NCBI GenBank assembly: GCA_035772785.1
Contig: JAOCPU010000046.1
Span: forward strand, 124,001-188,000
DNA: 64,000 bases
Reading direction: 5' to 3'
DNA from: Phlebiopsis flavidoalba
Taxonomy: Eukaryota > Basidiomycota > Agaricomycetes > Polyporales > Phanerochaetaceae
The position numbers and the translations under genes were made by a program. The notes beneath the pieces were generated by a model. That model saw only the letters and a program-made list of their open reading frames with translations, made no database searches and had not been told where the DNA came from. Positions 33,870-47,447 of this stretch are shown here, one piece after another (position 1 is the first letter of the stretch; the number at the start of each line of letters is the position of its first letter).

Positions 33870-36800
33870 GATACCGATCATGAATCTGCCCTCATCCACC
33901 CCCGACTCTCCCACTGATCCAGGGTGCAAACCCAAGGCTCACTTCACACGCTGCCACGAGACGCAACGAGCAAACTATGGAATTCTGGTCCAGAGTTGCG
34001 ATGTCAACATCTTTGCCATGTCATTGTCAAGCCGCAGATGTCCTCATCTCCTCGATGAGCAATTTCAGGTCTTCGCCCCGCGGTCGTTCCGCAAGCTCCG
34101 TCGCGAGGCTTTGCCCCGCCCGCGACTGCGCCCGGTCTCGGCGATGCTTTGTAGCTGTCGACTTCGTCGCTCGATGACTCCGTCGTGTATTCTTGTAGGC
34201 AGCGAATGCGGCCCGCCTGCGACGCGCATACATTCACTGAAGCACGACACGGTACAAGGAAGAGAGGAAGGTTGGAGCGGTTTCAGTGCCGATGCAGTGG
34301 ACGGTCTGGGTGAAGGTCGCGTTTTTGACCATTGTGAGGTGTCAAGGCGCCGTTTTTTTTTTGCCACATGACAAAAGCATAGGAATCAGGTCTGCAAGGC
34401 AAGCCCCAATTAGTCCTGCAGCATAATATGGGAATCGAAATATATACATACAGCGCAGATGCACTTCTCGCACGCATCGTCATGGGAAGTAGAACCGAGA
34501 GCGCAGGCAGTGCACTTAAGCGTGCTAGAGTCTGAGAGAGATAGGGCGCAAATCGCGAGTTCAGGTTCGGAGCACAGTAGATGTACACCCAAAGTCTCAA
34601 ATGCTTGACACTTCTCTTCAATTGCGGATGTCTTTATCCCAATCTGCTTGCCGTCCATAGAAATGGTCTCCCAGCCATCTCGCTCTTCTGCTGGTTCATC
34701 CACCTCGTCCTGTGAAGATATATCAAAACCTATCTACAAACCAAGGTATGTGAGAGTCTCACCATAAATAGATGAAATCCGCCTTCGCGCTTGCAGCTTG
34801 AAGAAGCGGGGGCATCACAACGGGCAGGTACGGCTCAAACTACCGGGCCCATCAGCGTCTGGCATTCTTTTTGCCCAGGTGGCGGGAGGACCGAGAGTAG
34901 TGGCCCAACATTGTGTCCCATGTTCTGGGGCGTATCTACACTAGCGTCAAGCAAGGTCTCGGGATATAAGGTGTTCAAAGAAACGTGTTTACGTACTTTG
35001 AACCCGAATGAGCAAACTCAATGAAGGAGTGTTGGCATCCGGCGCCCGGAAAATGTCCCGCCCCGACAGCAAATAGCTAATGTGTCCACCTCAAGATCAG
35101 ACATAAGCTATGCAATGAAGGCAGTTAGGGTGAACATACCAATGAGACCAGCACATTCCATGGCTTTCAACCCTGAAAAAAGTATTGCCATACTCCGGGC
35201 CATTGGCATTCTCCGAAAAACGTTCAAAAGAAGCGGCATGATCGCGTCGTGGTAGTGCTTTACATGACGTATTAGCCTCACACGAGTGCTTCAGAGACAA
35301 CAAAGACAAACCTTGGCAAAAGTGGCCTCGCCAGCACGTGGCATCAGCAAACCATGGCCAACGTCGTAATCGCATCGCCTGTTCCTGAAACGTAGCGATT
35401 TAGGGTCTTCCCGGGTTACGCCGGGGTTCAGCAGCTTGAGTAGTCGTTCAATAACGATACGGGTCCAGGTATGGTATCAACGTGTCGCCGCTCAACACCC
35501 CCTCGCAGAAGTTGATTAGAGCGGCCGCGGCATGCCCGCATGAACCCTAGGATGCGATGAGCTGGACGAGGGGGAGAGGAGAAGCTATAAAGGCTAACCG
35601 GGATTCCGGTGCTTCCAGCGAGGGTATAAGCACGCTAAATAGTTGTTGATGGTACTCCGCTTGGATAATTTTCCTATTCTCACAGGTGAAAAGGCTGGCC
35701 CACATTAGGAGTTAATTATCATACCTCCAAGTCCGTACAAAGTTTGTCCCACTTCACGACAGCGAGGATCAGCGCACAGAATTGTACTAGTCCCAGGAGA
35801 TACCCACATGCACTGACATGCTGCATAAGACCGTACTCGCGGATGTGTGTCAGCAAATGTTGGTACGACCAGTCTGTACATAGGTTAGTATACAGAGCCT
35901 TTCGAGCGCACCCATCAACTCACTCCACAACTTTGCCCAGCTCCTTTTGCATGACTTCGTTCGGTTCCTTCAGCAATCGCCCCAATAGCCATTAGTCCCC
36001 CGCATGGCGCAAGCGCCAGTCATGGCTGACCAGCATGCCAGGGATGTACTGGAAGGCGGGTGGGAGAGAACCGCTTTGCCCTTGAGCGCTATTGCTACAC
36101 GGTCTAGGGCTGCTCGTAAACGTGCGGGTAAGTTTTCGTCTGTCGGATCATCCGCGGGCTAGACATACAGATGAGTGAAGACTCCTCCCATGTATGAGAA
36201 GAAAAACGTACATCGGCCTCGAGCCAGATCTCCATATCCTCCTCAGGAATGTCGCCCATACCTTCCAAGCATCCCCTGACAAACTGCTGCAGTCCATCCG
36301 TCTACTCTTCTAACCATGTTGGGTCTCTTTCAGCTCATCGCTCAAGCTGACCATGAATTCAAGCGCTGCTTTTCGCACCTCAATTGTCTCCTCATCCTCG
36401 TCGTCGAGGCCAGCCGGGCCCTTGCCCTTCGGATCAGTGGCAGACGGCGGGGGAAATGTGAACGCTTGTGAATCAGGGTTGGGCCGGGCCACGGTGGGCG
36501 TCGTGACCGGAGTCCACTGAGGGAAGGATGAGTCCTGGAAGGAATTTCAAGAGAGCAGGAAGATGAGGCTCGAAAAGAGACGGGTGAGAAGAAGCAAGGG
36601 GTGTCAGCGTGCTGAAGGAAGCCGGGAAGATGGGGCGTGGGGGAGGAGAGGTAGTGTGTTGAGCATGGGGGGATACAGCAAAGACATAGACTGGGCTTGT
36701 TGCTGGATATCTGAGGCGGAGAGGTATGCAACTGCTGCTTTCAAAGCGGCGTGGCGGACCTAATATAACGGAGGAGACAAAAATTAGCAAAAGAAACTGA

Positions 36801-37921
36801 AGTCCGAACTCTAAGCCGAGGAGAAAACAAGAGAGCAGACAAGACAACTGTCCAGAGCTCAAAGCAGCAAGGCATGGCATATTATACCACGCAACGCGAA
36901 GGAATTTCGGAACTGAGACGAGACACTCCACAGTTGCACGGTGCCAACCGTGTCAAGGCACGTGGAGGTGAGATACATCGTCTGCGCTGCGTTGCTTATC
37001 ACAAGCCCGACAGATGCTGAGCAACGGGGCCATGGATAATCATCCCCCGGTCACGCAACAATGACACGGAGCATATCTCGAGGAGATCCTTCGCGGAGGT
37101 AACTTTGCTGCGCCGCTGACGACGATTTTGATACCGACATGAGTGGATGTCGGACTTCTCCATGGAAATGGCGCGAATACGCGAATGTCGACACAAGGCA
37201 TAGATTATAGATAAGCACTCCACCTCGACGCTGTTTGAGGATCCTGCAAGCCCTTTTGGAGCACAGAAAGCACAGTCACTCTGTCTGAAGGTCCATAATA
37301 TCAGGTTTGGGGAACCCGCGAAGACGCGTATGCGCTTTCTCGGGCGACTGAGTCGGGGCTGTCCGCCATGGAGAATGCTTGCTGCTGGAGTGTGCGTGCC
37401 ATGGTCTTCCTCGTAGCATGGAGTGGTTAGCCATTTCCGCCACAGTGTCAGTTGCTCTACGGCGCACAGCAATGGATGGCTCGCGCAAATAACGAGTGCA
37501 ACAGCAGCCGTTTCGAGGGGGGAGAGGGTCTGCGCCGAGAGGTGGTCATATATAGCGGAAGGCGTTTTTGGTTTGTAGGGAAACGGAATAACAGTCGCCT
37601 CAGCAGGACGAGCGAGAAGGACCGCATCTGGACAGACGTGAGCCTGCGCCTAGGATGCACGGGGAATACTGACCACTGTCCGTACTCTGCAGAGGTTGCA
37701 AACTGAGCGAGCGCAAGCAAATAGAGCTCTGGAGTCCCTGTGCGAGACGGTCATTGACTGCTTTCTCTGCGCTGCACTCCGAAGTTTCAGTCACGTCAGA
37801 ACAGACTTGCCCATTGCGTAGAGTACACTCACTTGGTCCTAATCTCGTTGTCTCCCAAACACTAGATTCGACAAAATCTGCGTAAGCTCTGCAGTGACTG
37901 GGGTGGAACTACTGAATCCAT
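33870..37921 (-). CDS. KAP121: importin-beta (Kap121/Pse1, IPO5 type), frame-disrupted
   Basis: Nuclear import receptor made of HEAT repeats; it binds RanGTP and carries cargo such as ribosomal proteins into the nucleus. Recognised in order: VTAELTQILSNLVFG (N-terminus; ATG at 37919-37921 is one base out of frame), AEKAVNDRLAQ and LLRRLLFRFPTNQ (37500-37760), the long middle segment AYLSASDIQQQAQS and VRKAALEFMVSLSDEL (36340-36720), PPAFQYIPGMLVSHDWRLRH (about 36000-36060), MQKELGKVVE, HQQLFSVLIPSLEAPES, HAAAALINFCEGVER, DAITTLAMV, RNANGPEY-like and CWSHW pieces (35150-35350), IKTSAIEEKCQAFETL (34590-34640), FAPYLSQTL and RVAGGPHSLPTRIHDGVIE (34180-34240), ending about 33870. Total length suits the usual ~1,100 residues. 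At least ten one-base frame changes interrupt it, which is surprising for a core transport gene. Confidence 0.8.
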
Positions 37922-40900
37922 CGCGTTCTCGTTGCGCTGTGCGTTGCGCGCTCTGGTCTAGGAGGAGGGACAATTGTCTGCTCAGCGAATGCAGTGTGTA
38001 TTGGAAAGTAGAGTGATCGAATCTAGAGCATCTTCATACATTTATGAGTTTACTTATTGAATTTCGAAGTGTTAAGTCCCCAATGGTGTAAATAACCTGA
38101 GCTACCTGAAGCCCGCTTCTATCAAAATTGTCACACAATCAACGCAGCCATTGTCGACGAAACAGTTGTACACACAGCAACTTAGGTAAGATTGAGATGA
38201 GCTCCTGAATGCATTGCGAAGATGTGACAAAATAAGATGGAGCGGAAGATTCCAATGCGTCCGCTGTCTCATTAGAATCTTTCCACAAGATGATCTATCA
38301 CGCCAAGGTCGTGGGCCACGATCAGCGGATAAGGAAAAGTCTGCAGCCTTGGTGAACTCGTGTCAAAACCGCGTTGTTTACACGCCGTAACATATTCACC
38401 AAGTGAGGTTCCATAACTTTACCAAATGCCTCAGAAACCATCAGTAGTGGTTGCCACAGAAGATCACTGCTGGTGTCCCACTCCGCGCCGAATGCTGGGA
38501 AAACAGGAGGGATTTCGCTTCCAAACTTAGCCAAGCTCCACGAGACCGAGATGCGCTGAACATCTGCTGTTTTTACCGGAGTTCAATATGGACAGCTCAT
38601 TCTGGGCGTAGTTATCATTACTTTCATGTCGCTTGTCAGCATAACCCGACGCCAGAGATTCACGTTATCATCTTCTACAATCACGAGATGTTCGAAACAT
38701 GACCACAAGAGTTCATGACAGCATTGTGACATGCGTATTCTGAGGCAAAATTAGATGTCTAACAGCTCGAAGGTTGCTCTCCAACATTCCGAATGTTCAA
38801 CTTCGGGGAACTGAACCCTCGTCGAAGCCAATTCATCTATCCGCTCAGTGGGGGTACAGCGCCTATCGCGGTCCAATTTCTGCCCTTTGTGTCATGATGA
38901 TGATTGTTCTGCTCTTGTGTGCGTGAGGGTCACACTTGCTTCCCTTGATTGGGGGGAGGACCTCGATAAATGAGCGTGTCAACATTATGACGTCTACGGC
39001 GATTTTGTTGGCAGCCTCCAGCTCGTCCGGAGGGGCGCCAAATATAATATTCCAGCGGAGTAGCTGACGTAGATACGAGCGGAAGCGACAGCGTGCGAGC
39101 GTTGCTGGTGAATTATGAACAGGTTCCAGTACTCATCAGCAAGCTGACCCTTTATCCTTGCTTATAGTGAACGCGTCGACTGATGCGAGTTGCGATAATC
39201 TAACATATAGACGCGACGACCCACGAGTCCGCAATAATCATGACTTCAAGCTGGATTTTGATGTGCAGAGGATATCAAGATACGAAAGGCATTTTTGCAC
39301 TGACATTCTAACTCAGTCGCGTAACGAATACAGAGAATTGTTTTAGGTGAACGTACTTAATGGTGAACAACATCTCAGTGGCATCTATGCAATCATGTGA
39401 GGAAAAGGGCTTTTCCTTCCTTTCATGATGCGTATGTCGAGTAACGGGCTACGGCACCGATAGCTCGGCGAGAGGTTTCCCAGTACATCAGCTGTACACA
39501 ATGTCATCTGCTGTCCAGGCGTTAGCGGCCGATTATTGAGACTGAGCGTTTAGACAAGGTAGAGCGTTATGCGCGCTAAAGCATCCTCTAGAAGCGCATT
39601 CAACGAAAGTACGTCAAGTCTCTTCTGAGGGAAAGTCTTGTCGGTAGCTCCCACAACCCATCAAATCAAGCCTGAAACACTCGCGAGAGCCACACAATCG
39701 TGAACATGTCGCGCACGTGTTTCTGCTCGTGGCTGTCGTGAGTGTCAGTGATATGACCGATGTAGATTATCAAAATTGGCCACGAACTATTCTCCGCGAG
39801 TCCGACGGAGTCGCTTGTGATTTGAAGACAGAGCCTTCTACACTTTCGATGAATAATATGGATGAGTTGTGGTAGCAGGTGATAGCTTCGCTCTTGCCGA
39901 GAGGATAGTTTGGTTCCCAGTGAATATTTGTACATCTGTGTGTAATTCGAGCCGGGCAAAACAGTCGTCTCGCCTGGATGCAAGGAAGGTGCGCTTTAGA
40001 AATGTCATATGGAGAAGCTTTATTGGGAGGATAGGCGTCGCTGATGGACAGTCGCGAAAAGCTTGCGGCCAACCTGCGCCTGACTCAGCGATCTAGCAAC
40101 GAACGAGGCTTGACACACGCGATCGGCTTTCGAATAACAAGGAAGCATGCCAATTTTCAACCACGCCCCCCCCTCCCCCACTCCAGGTGAGGATTTACAT
40201 CAGAAGGAGGGAGATGCTCAAGATGCTGGACAAGACTCGTCCGATGACATTGCCATGGGATGAGAGACTTGAGTTGGAATACGCCGTGAGGCGGTGTGTG
40301 ATGGGGCTCATTGGGGTCGCTTTGAATCCCATTCGATGCACTGTGAGTATGAGTGTACAAAAGAGTAATGAAAGGTTACCTGGATGTGCCGGTATACAAC
40401 CACGTAGGATCTTCTTTATGCGTCCGAGCCCGGCAGGACCAACTCATAGGTCAGTGTAATTGTCTTTTGTTTTGGGTCGATCTCGTGCTCCGACCAGATG
40501 ACAAATTCCGGGATGTTCGTGACACCACAGAAGGAGGAGCAGATTGGTTGCGAAATCGATAAAGGAGTCCACTATGGTGAGAAAGTGGTGACTTCCGCGA
40601 AGTCACGCCTTCGGCAGAAAACGTTTTGGCGTTTGGTTTTTTTTTTCTGTTTTTTTTTTTCTATTCCGCGCCTCGCTCTACTCGGCGCGTGAGGTGCTAA
40701 TATTGACGAAGGAAGGCGACATCAGCGGGGGTTCTGGATATCTCAGGATGCTTCTTGACGTAACTCCGATTACGATATGTGGATGGTACTGAAAAGGGGG
40801 GGATGAAGCCGAGACGTTGCAATATCCATACCTCGGCAGTACGAGACTGCATACAGCCGGCGAGAGCCGCTTTTGTCGTCGTAGATGGAAGTCGAGAATG

Positions 40901-42051
40901 TAATCCACAAGCTCCCGCGGGGAGAAGAACTATCCGCTCGATGGAGCATAAGACCAACAACTACTGGGTTGGTTTGCAAACGATAAACTTAGAGCTAGAT
41001 TACTCACACGATGTCCGCCGCGCGCTCGGGCTACCAGGGGCTACCACCGCCAAGCGACCAGGAGCTAGGGACTATTGAGCATCAGGGTATGGTGGTGAAA
41101 CATCATAGGCCGAGAAGAGGCTTAACCCGTGCACTCTCTAGTATAACCTCTCCCAGCTGTTGTTACAGATGAGGTGGTAGACTGCCGGAAGCAAAGAAGC
41201 TTAAACGTGGACGACAATTCCACGTTCTCTTGAACCTAATCCCCCCATGGGAGATTTGTGGAAGGCGGCCATCCCAGATGGACTTGGGAGCGGCTCCCCA
41301 CCGGTTATGGAAGTTTACCGAGGACCACCTTTTTTGTTCGCGCCAGCACTCAGGAGGTTCGGTCTACGAACAAAACCTTTTCGCAAGGTTGGTTGGGCTA
41401 GTATGTGGGTTTTGTTGACGTATGCATGACTCTGTTTGTGTACACACGAACAAGAGAAACACGGTCACTACAACGCATCTTGACAAACGACGGGAGCCGA
41501 AGAACGGAGAGACCTGCCGAAGCAAAGATCGTGACGCGTGAGCAACCACAAGAAAATGAACGTTAACTGGCGCATCTGTAGCATAGGGACAATGAGGGAT
41601 GTCGTGAAGGCGATTGGGTTTGCGCATAATAAGACCTGTTGTCGTGCAAAAAGGGGTTACAATAGCCTAGCCTCCACAATTAAGGTTGTTTTGCCACGCA
41701 TGACTGTCATGCAATGATCTACGAAGTATGGCCTGTGAGAGCTGGTCGCGGTCGTGTAGAACGGAGGTCCCAGGTTCTGTGATGTTTACGATAATGGGGA
41801 TTCCAGGCAAGTAGACCACGGAACATACGACCAGAGAAAGAGTCATATCACTATGCAACACGATATGGGTTAGCCCCTATCGCCTAGAAACCTAGGCACA
41901 ACATACCTTGATGAATTTCGCCATGAACTTTCTACACTAACGCGTCAGCCACTGGGGTAAAGGGTGCGTCAATGTCACGTACTATTGTGAAATTCTGTCC
42001 GGAGAAGGTCGTTGACAAACTGCCCTGACGCTTTGTCCTTGTCTCGAGAGT
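37922..42051. other. 4.1-kb region without a recognised gene
   Basis: Many short open frames on both strands, none convincing. The minus strand at 40150-41650 has the densest hydrophobic and proline-rich pieces (for example NPVVVGLMLHRADSSSPRGS at 40920-40980 and LSLVVCSVVYLPGIPIIVNI at 41770-41850), which may be exons of an unrecognised, decayed gene. No repeat structure, tRNA or transposase seen. Confidence 0.35.
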
Positions 42052-42999
42052 TCATAGGGCTTGATTCTTGAAAATAAGGTCTAGGAAAATACGTTAAACT
42101 CAGCTATAACACGCCCATGATATACACCGACCATCATCCCATCTTCGCTTGACAGCAAAGGTCCCTGGGACCGTCGTGTTCACTGAATGCCGCCATTTTG
42201 GAGTCTGGCCCAAGTGGCGGCAGCAAAGGTTCAGTTAACGGATTTGGCTGTGGCAATCTCGGCCTCAGCGAGCGGGCGGCTGTTTGGAGGCACGCGAGCG
42301 GCGCTGCTGACTGTTCACGTTCTTGTCGCTCCTTTCTCTGCTGCTCGTTCTCGTTTTTATCTTTCTCGAGCTCGCGCAGGAGTTCTGGCTGAATCTCATC
42401 GTATTCGTCGTCGTCATCGTCATCTTCATCGTCGTCTCTGTAGAGATTTGTCCAATTAAAATCATGTGAAAACACGGGTGGGCCACACGCACTCGTTGCT
42501 GTCCCTCATCCTCGTCTTTATTTGCCGCTCCATCTTGTGAGACTTTTCTACCATGTCGGAGCACTCCTCCTCATCGTCATCCTTGTCCACTCTCCTAGGG
42601 CTTTTCCTGTAGCAATTTCCTTGGCGCTTGTTTGCCCTCGTCATCCGCAGATGCGCCTTGCTCAACAGCCAGGGGTGGCTTGCCTTCTTGCACGCCTTAC
42701 GTTTCTTGTCTCGTGCCTCGGCCTCGGCCGCGAGCAGCTCAGCACGCAAGTCCCTCTTTGCAACTTCAGAGGTGGAGATTGGGTGTGGGGTTGGGGTTTG
42801 TCTGGCCCAGGTTGCCTAAACAGGACTTTCAGCAGCTCAAGGCAAAAGGCACTCATGTATGATATCGACATGGACAGACCTGAACTTCAACTTCGTGTGC
42901 GCAGGGCCATATCCCGCACCGAGAATTGGCGTGAGCCGCCCCTCACATCCTTTGCCTGTGCGGGATCCCATGGGTTTTGGCCTATGAGCTGTACGACAT
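42052..42999 (-). CDS. CWC15: pre-mRNA-splicing factor Cwc15
   Basis: Cwc15 is a small, mostly disordered member of the Prp19-associated complex in the active spliceosome. The N-terminus (ATG 42997-42999) is followed by the family signature NPWDPAQAKDVRGGSRQFSV, RDMA and, one codon later and shifted, AHTKLKFR. After an intron come QPGP and RAELLAAEAEARDKKRKA, then an acidic stretch (DKDDDEEE... and a run of D/E at 42420-42440) and EIQPELLRELEK. The C-terminus FAVKRRWDDD is split by an intron (donor GTCGGT, acceptor TTTTCCTAG) and ends LIFKNQAL at a TGA at 42052-42054, the near-invariant Cwc15 end. A few one-base shifts are needed (for example in RDMA-AHTK and in AEIATA). Single-copy essential-type gene in most fungi. 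Confidence 0.85.
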
Positions 43000-45900
43000 C
43001 TGGTGGTGATTATAATGAGGAGGTTGGTGGTCTGGTGGTCGCTCTTCACCAGAGACGGGGTCACGGTCAGAGCCTCCGCGAGTTCGGTGCGGTTCAGTTG
43101 ATGTGATCACTAGCGCCACGTGCCACGGGTTCCATCGCGGTGGCAACCGAACCAAATACGCATCGCGAGGCGTTTACATGTTGAACTCGTTTAGGTAAGT
43201 TTGAGGTTCGTTTCGACGCGTTTTCGATATCTTTCGCGTCGGGAAATGCTGCATCTCGCTCGGCCACGGCCACCTCTTACACATGAAGGTCAAATGGACC
43301 CTTTCCTCTTCGCTGAGGCCACCGCACCGGGCGTTCGCTACCTCCTGAGGCAAGATGAAAGGGGACCACCGCACTGCCTAACTAGCGTCGGGTGCGTCCT
43401 TCTGGTTATCACGCAACGTCTTCTAAGCCGTTGAGTCTGGCAGGCTATGGACTCGGACGTTGTGCCATTTTTTGTCGTGCCCGCGCCTGGCTGCACCGCC
43501 CGGGCGTGCTGTGCACCCCCGACCAGTATCCTCCGAGAGGCGTACACTAGCACTTGCGGTGGATCGCCGGACAATTAGGACTATCGCGAACGTAAATGGT
43601 AAAGGTCGTTAAACATTCCTGCTTTAACATTTCCGCGATAGAACTCTCCGCAGATGAGAGTCATAGCATCGCCGAGCGCACCCTAAAGCGCAGTAAAATG
43701 ACCTTCGAGTCGTTCTGTGTCATAAGCCTCGTCTGGGGTCGCCTATATGCGGTGTAAGTCTGCTGCTGGCTCCGTAATGGAAGCTTTTGCGATGCGATAC
43801 TGAATTCGCGGCCGAGTTTAGTGATATCACGAAAGATGCCCCCGTCTCATGCTGCCGCTCGGAAAACCTTTCAGCATGATCGAAATCAGTCACAAATTAC
43901 GCTCAGGTACGCCAAATGACTTGTATTCCTGTCCAGCTTTGACAGCTCCGGTTACTTAGTTGGGTGAAGCTCGTACACAATGCCAGGCCGAGACTCTGCG
44001 GAGTTCGGGCTTCCCGAGTGGAACCCTCGTCGAAGGCTCGAAGCTGCCATATGGAATTGACCTGTACTCTGTGGGCTACGATGAGTAATACATCCAAGTA
44101 CCTCGGGTGGCCGTTTCCGAGCTGATTCACGCCATCCTTTATCCACGAAACAAGATGAAACCATTCAGCCGTCCAGTTTGTCTATTGTGAAGTTTCTGAT
44201 GCCCACGATAAACGGTGCTAACGACCTACATACTCAGTATGCTCCATTACTGTTTCATATCCTTCGAACTAAACACTCAGCCACCGTGATTCATTTAGAC
44301 GGCCGATTAACTCCTCTTTTGTTCAAATTAGCTCGCTGGCTCCGCCGATTTGGCCCAGGGAGCGGCAAAAGGCACTCTGGCCAGATCTAAAGGCCCCAAG
44401 ACACATTTCTTCTAGAATACATTTGATGGCCAGGGAGTCAAACCAAGCGAGATGTCCATAGCATATCGTGCTGCTCCCTCCGCCAATGGCGAGGCCACGA
44501 TTGCCCCCACTACCCAGACTTGTTTTGGTGTATCCGTCAATTCGCACTTTGCACGGCATGTACGGTGACAAAGCCCGATCCTGTGTCACAGGGCTCTCCG
44601 TGACCTCTGGCTATAGGAGAACGTCCTTCCAGTGGGTACCATCGACTGAGCCAGTCAAGGTTTGCTAAACAAAGGCGTTCGACTCAGCTGGTTCTACCAG
44701 CAGAAGCCCTCATTTAGGAAGTTCCTCAACCACGGCAGCCACGCACCGTTGCTCCACCTTGGTGTAAATGCTCCCGTCTCAGCACCAGGTCCAACAGACT
44801 CTGTGCGCAGCCTCTATTACTAAACGTCCTCTGACTGAGTCGTACGCCTACAATGGTGGCGATACCAAGGATTTGACATGCATACCCGCACTACTTCCGT
44901 GCAATAAGCGTGTCCCTTCTCATACTGATATGTCTACCCAGAAACACATCAATCAATGGCTTTTTTCCGTTAGTGTTTCGCAGAACGCCTCGAACGGCAC
45001 ACCACAACTCTCGTCATCCCGTTTCTACTCCATTTTGTTCAGTGTAGCCGTCACCAACCAGACAGAAGCGCATAAATCCGGCCAGTGTTGGGCCGTCAGT
45101 AGCAGCGGCTCGACGGATGCCAGGGCCTCCTCGCAGGAGCCAAATGTGTATCGCAGTGGCACTGGTGCGCACAGAACCAGCTCTTGTTCTCGACCAAGGA
45201 ACCTATACGATATAGATGCGCCATTTCCATCCCATTCCGCCCTCAGCGTGGACAAACGTTCCCGAAGAGAGCTCGCGTTGTCTATTGTGCGGTGCGGTGC
45301 TTTCCCCGAAGCTGCAGTCCCGCATCGCCGTTGAGCCATGCAGGGCGTCAGACGAAAGAGGAAGTACGGAAAACATAATGCCGCGGTATTTCAAGCTACG
45401 GCAGGGGGTGGGGCTGACTACCTACTCGTATCGTCGAGCTTCGGGGACGCGTTGCTTCATGTCCCTTGGAGACAAAATTATTGTCAAGTCTTATTCTCAG
45501 CCGTTACCAGCGTTTTGTGATGATTTTTTCAAGCTTTTTCTGCTGCGAGTAGTAGGCTGACGGAGCGACGTTTGTTTTCAAGGAAACTCTTTTGGGGACG
45601 TAACCATAGTACCTACGTGGGGGGATACCATTTACGCGGCCAGGTAGCAAAGCGTGGTGGCGCGGGTCTGTTTGTAAGGTAGCGACGTGCGCTTCGTCAC
45701 CAGGCTCATCCGGAACGCTCTTCACATCCGTCATGCAGCTCGCAAAAGGGGAAAAGAGGCGCGGGGTCCTCATGGGTGCTCTGGACCCGTGTGCCTGTTG
45801 CCAGCGGGCTGTGTGGCAATCTGTTGAGCGCTGTGGTCCGTACAGAGGTACGACCGCGAACAAGGATTAAATGGCGGGCTGCTCGACTGCTGCTGCTGCG

Positions 45901-47447
45901 GGCGTGAACGTAGCATTGGGATGGGAGTTTTCAGACATACGGCCGCAGGGTCCGGTTTGGGTTTTGAATGACTTTTGCTCAACGCTGAAGCTAGGTTCAT
46001 GTTTACAAGGCCTCCCGTGGATGTCCAGCGAAGCAATTTTGGCATGTAGTGCGACGTTTGTTCTGTTCTTCTTCCGACCCCGGGTCCTTTTTCCCTACGG
46101 ACCAGTTCGTATTGAAGATTGAACACGACAATCGTCGCCATCACCCCCCTCTAGGCTCCAGTTGCAACGGCATTCATCGCGAGTTGAAGACGAAGTGTTG
46201 GAGTCAGGAGCCGACAGTGTGAAGCTCACAGCTCGGTTGCTTGCTACAGATGCGATGTCAACAAGCCGTCACTAGGTCCCAAATCGACACATGACGGATG
46301 CACGACAAGGTGGCCGCATGGGGACGGTCACCTATCACTATGCCGTGACAGCGAGTCTAAAGAGGCTGATAGCGCGGTCTGGCAACCTCGGCATCCTCCG
46401 TCCTGGGCTCCACGACGACGCTGTGATAGTGGGACGCCCATCCTTTCCACCCCACTCTACTCCAGTATTCTAGCTCAGGTTCCCTGCTCTCAACTGTCAA
46501 ACTGCCGGGGTCGATGGTCTCCGGTTTTGGTGCAAGGTTACGTATCTCTACATTCTCTCTCGCTGTGTTAAGCTCGCTGCGGCTTTAAACAGTCGGGTCT
46601 TTACTCTAGGGTCAGGACACCGGCCTTCGTGCGTTGAGTGTCATGGGGAAAGATTCTCGTAGTGTTGCCACGCAATTTGGGCATGTATGATCGTAATTGG
46701 GCGGAAGTGGCGACATGGAACAGTAGACAATTGGGGCTCAATTAATCGGGAGAGGTGTGTCGATCCAAAAAGCGATCCGAGTATCAAATATTTACCGCGC
46801 CGCACCTGTTGTCTCAGCGAAGACTTGGAAGCGAGCCTGTGGCGGTTAGTGTTGGGGATGGCGGCTGTGCCACTGGGCCTTATTTGGAAGGAATCTTGAA
46901 TAAAGGTTATCATACACCGACGTCAAAGTCGCTGTAGAAGGCTGTCCATAACCTACCCGCGGGCAGACGGGAATTCCTCGGAGTACCTCGTTCACGCAAA
47001 CAGTCACATTTTCCTGTGATCCTTTGCGGACAATGGACTGCTTCTCGGCCCCATCAAAACCGCCCGCTCGTAAGAGGGGTCCCAAATCCGGTCAACTCCC
47101 AATGTACACTTCCGTATAAAAACCTCTACTGACTTCCCCGTACCTCAGCTCTCTTCAGCGGCCGCGCTACACAATATTCTAACGATAACACACCCCACAC
47201 AAAAAAAGCCCACTCCAGAGCATGGGGGGGCGAGCGGGGGGACCAGCACTCCTTCTCTCACCCGTAGGAGCCGGCAGTGACAGATTCTCCGAGAAACGCC
47301 CGCCCAAGGATTCGACGCGCCGATACCAAGCATCGCTCTCGTCATGTATCGCCCGCAGAAATCCAGTGGCCTAGTCTGCATGGTGACCCTGGGCTGTGTG
47401 CCCAGTTCCGCGCAGTTTCATGATGATCCACCCACCTCGATTCTCGC
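43000..47447. other. 4.4-kb region without a recognised gene
   Basis: At least one gene probably lies here. On the plus strand a 188-codon open frame (44768-45334) is rich in Ser and Asn with possible glycosylation sites. IELSADESHSIAERTLKRSK (43640-43700, +) looks coding-like, and minus-strand frames at 44323-44589 and 45770-46144 are of similar length. None matches a family I know and the pieces do not form one exon chain. The first ~200 bp are also the upstream region of CWC15. Confidence 0.3.

Noticed and set aside
33730..34371. 213-codon open frame on the plus strand, one of the longest in the window
   Set aside because: It is antisense to recognisable importin-beta coding sequence on the minus strand and its protein has no family features.
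42390..42445. GTC/ATC microsatellite-like run
   Set aside because: It is the reverse complement of the Asp/Glu-rich stretch of Cwc15, so it is coding.
42522..43106. 194-codon open frame on the plus strand
   Set aside because: Lies opposite CWC15, whose signatures at both ends are unmistakable.
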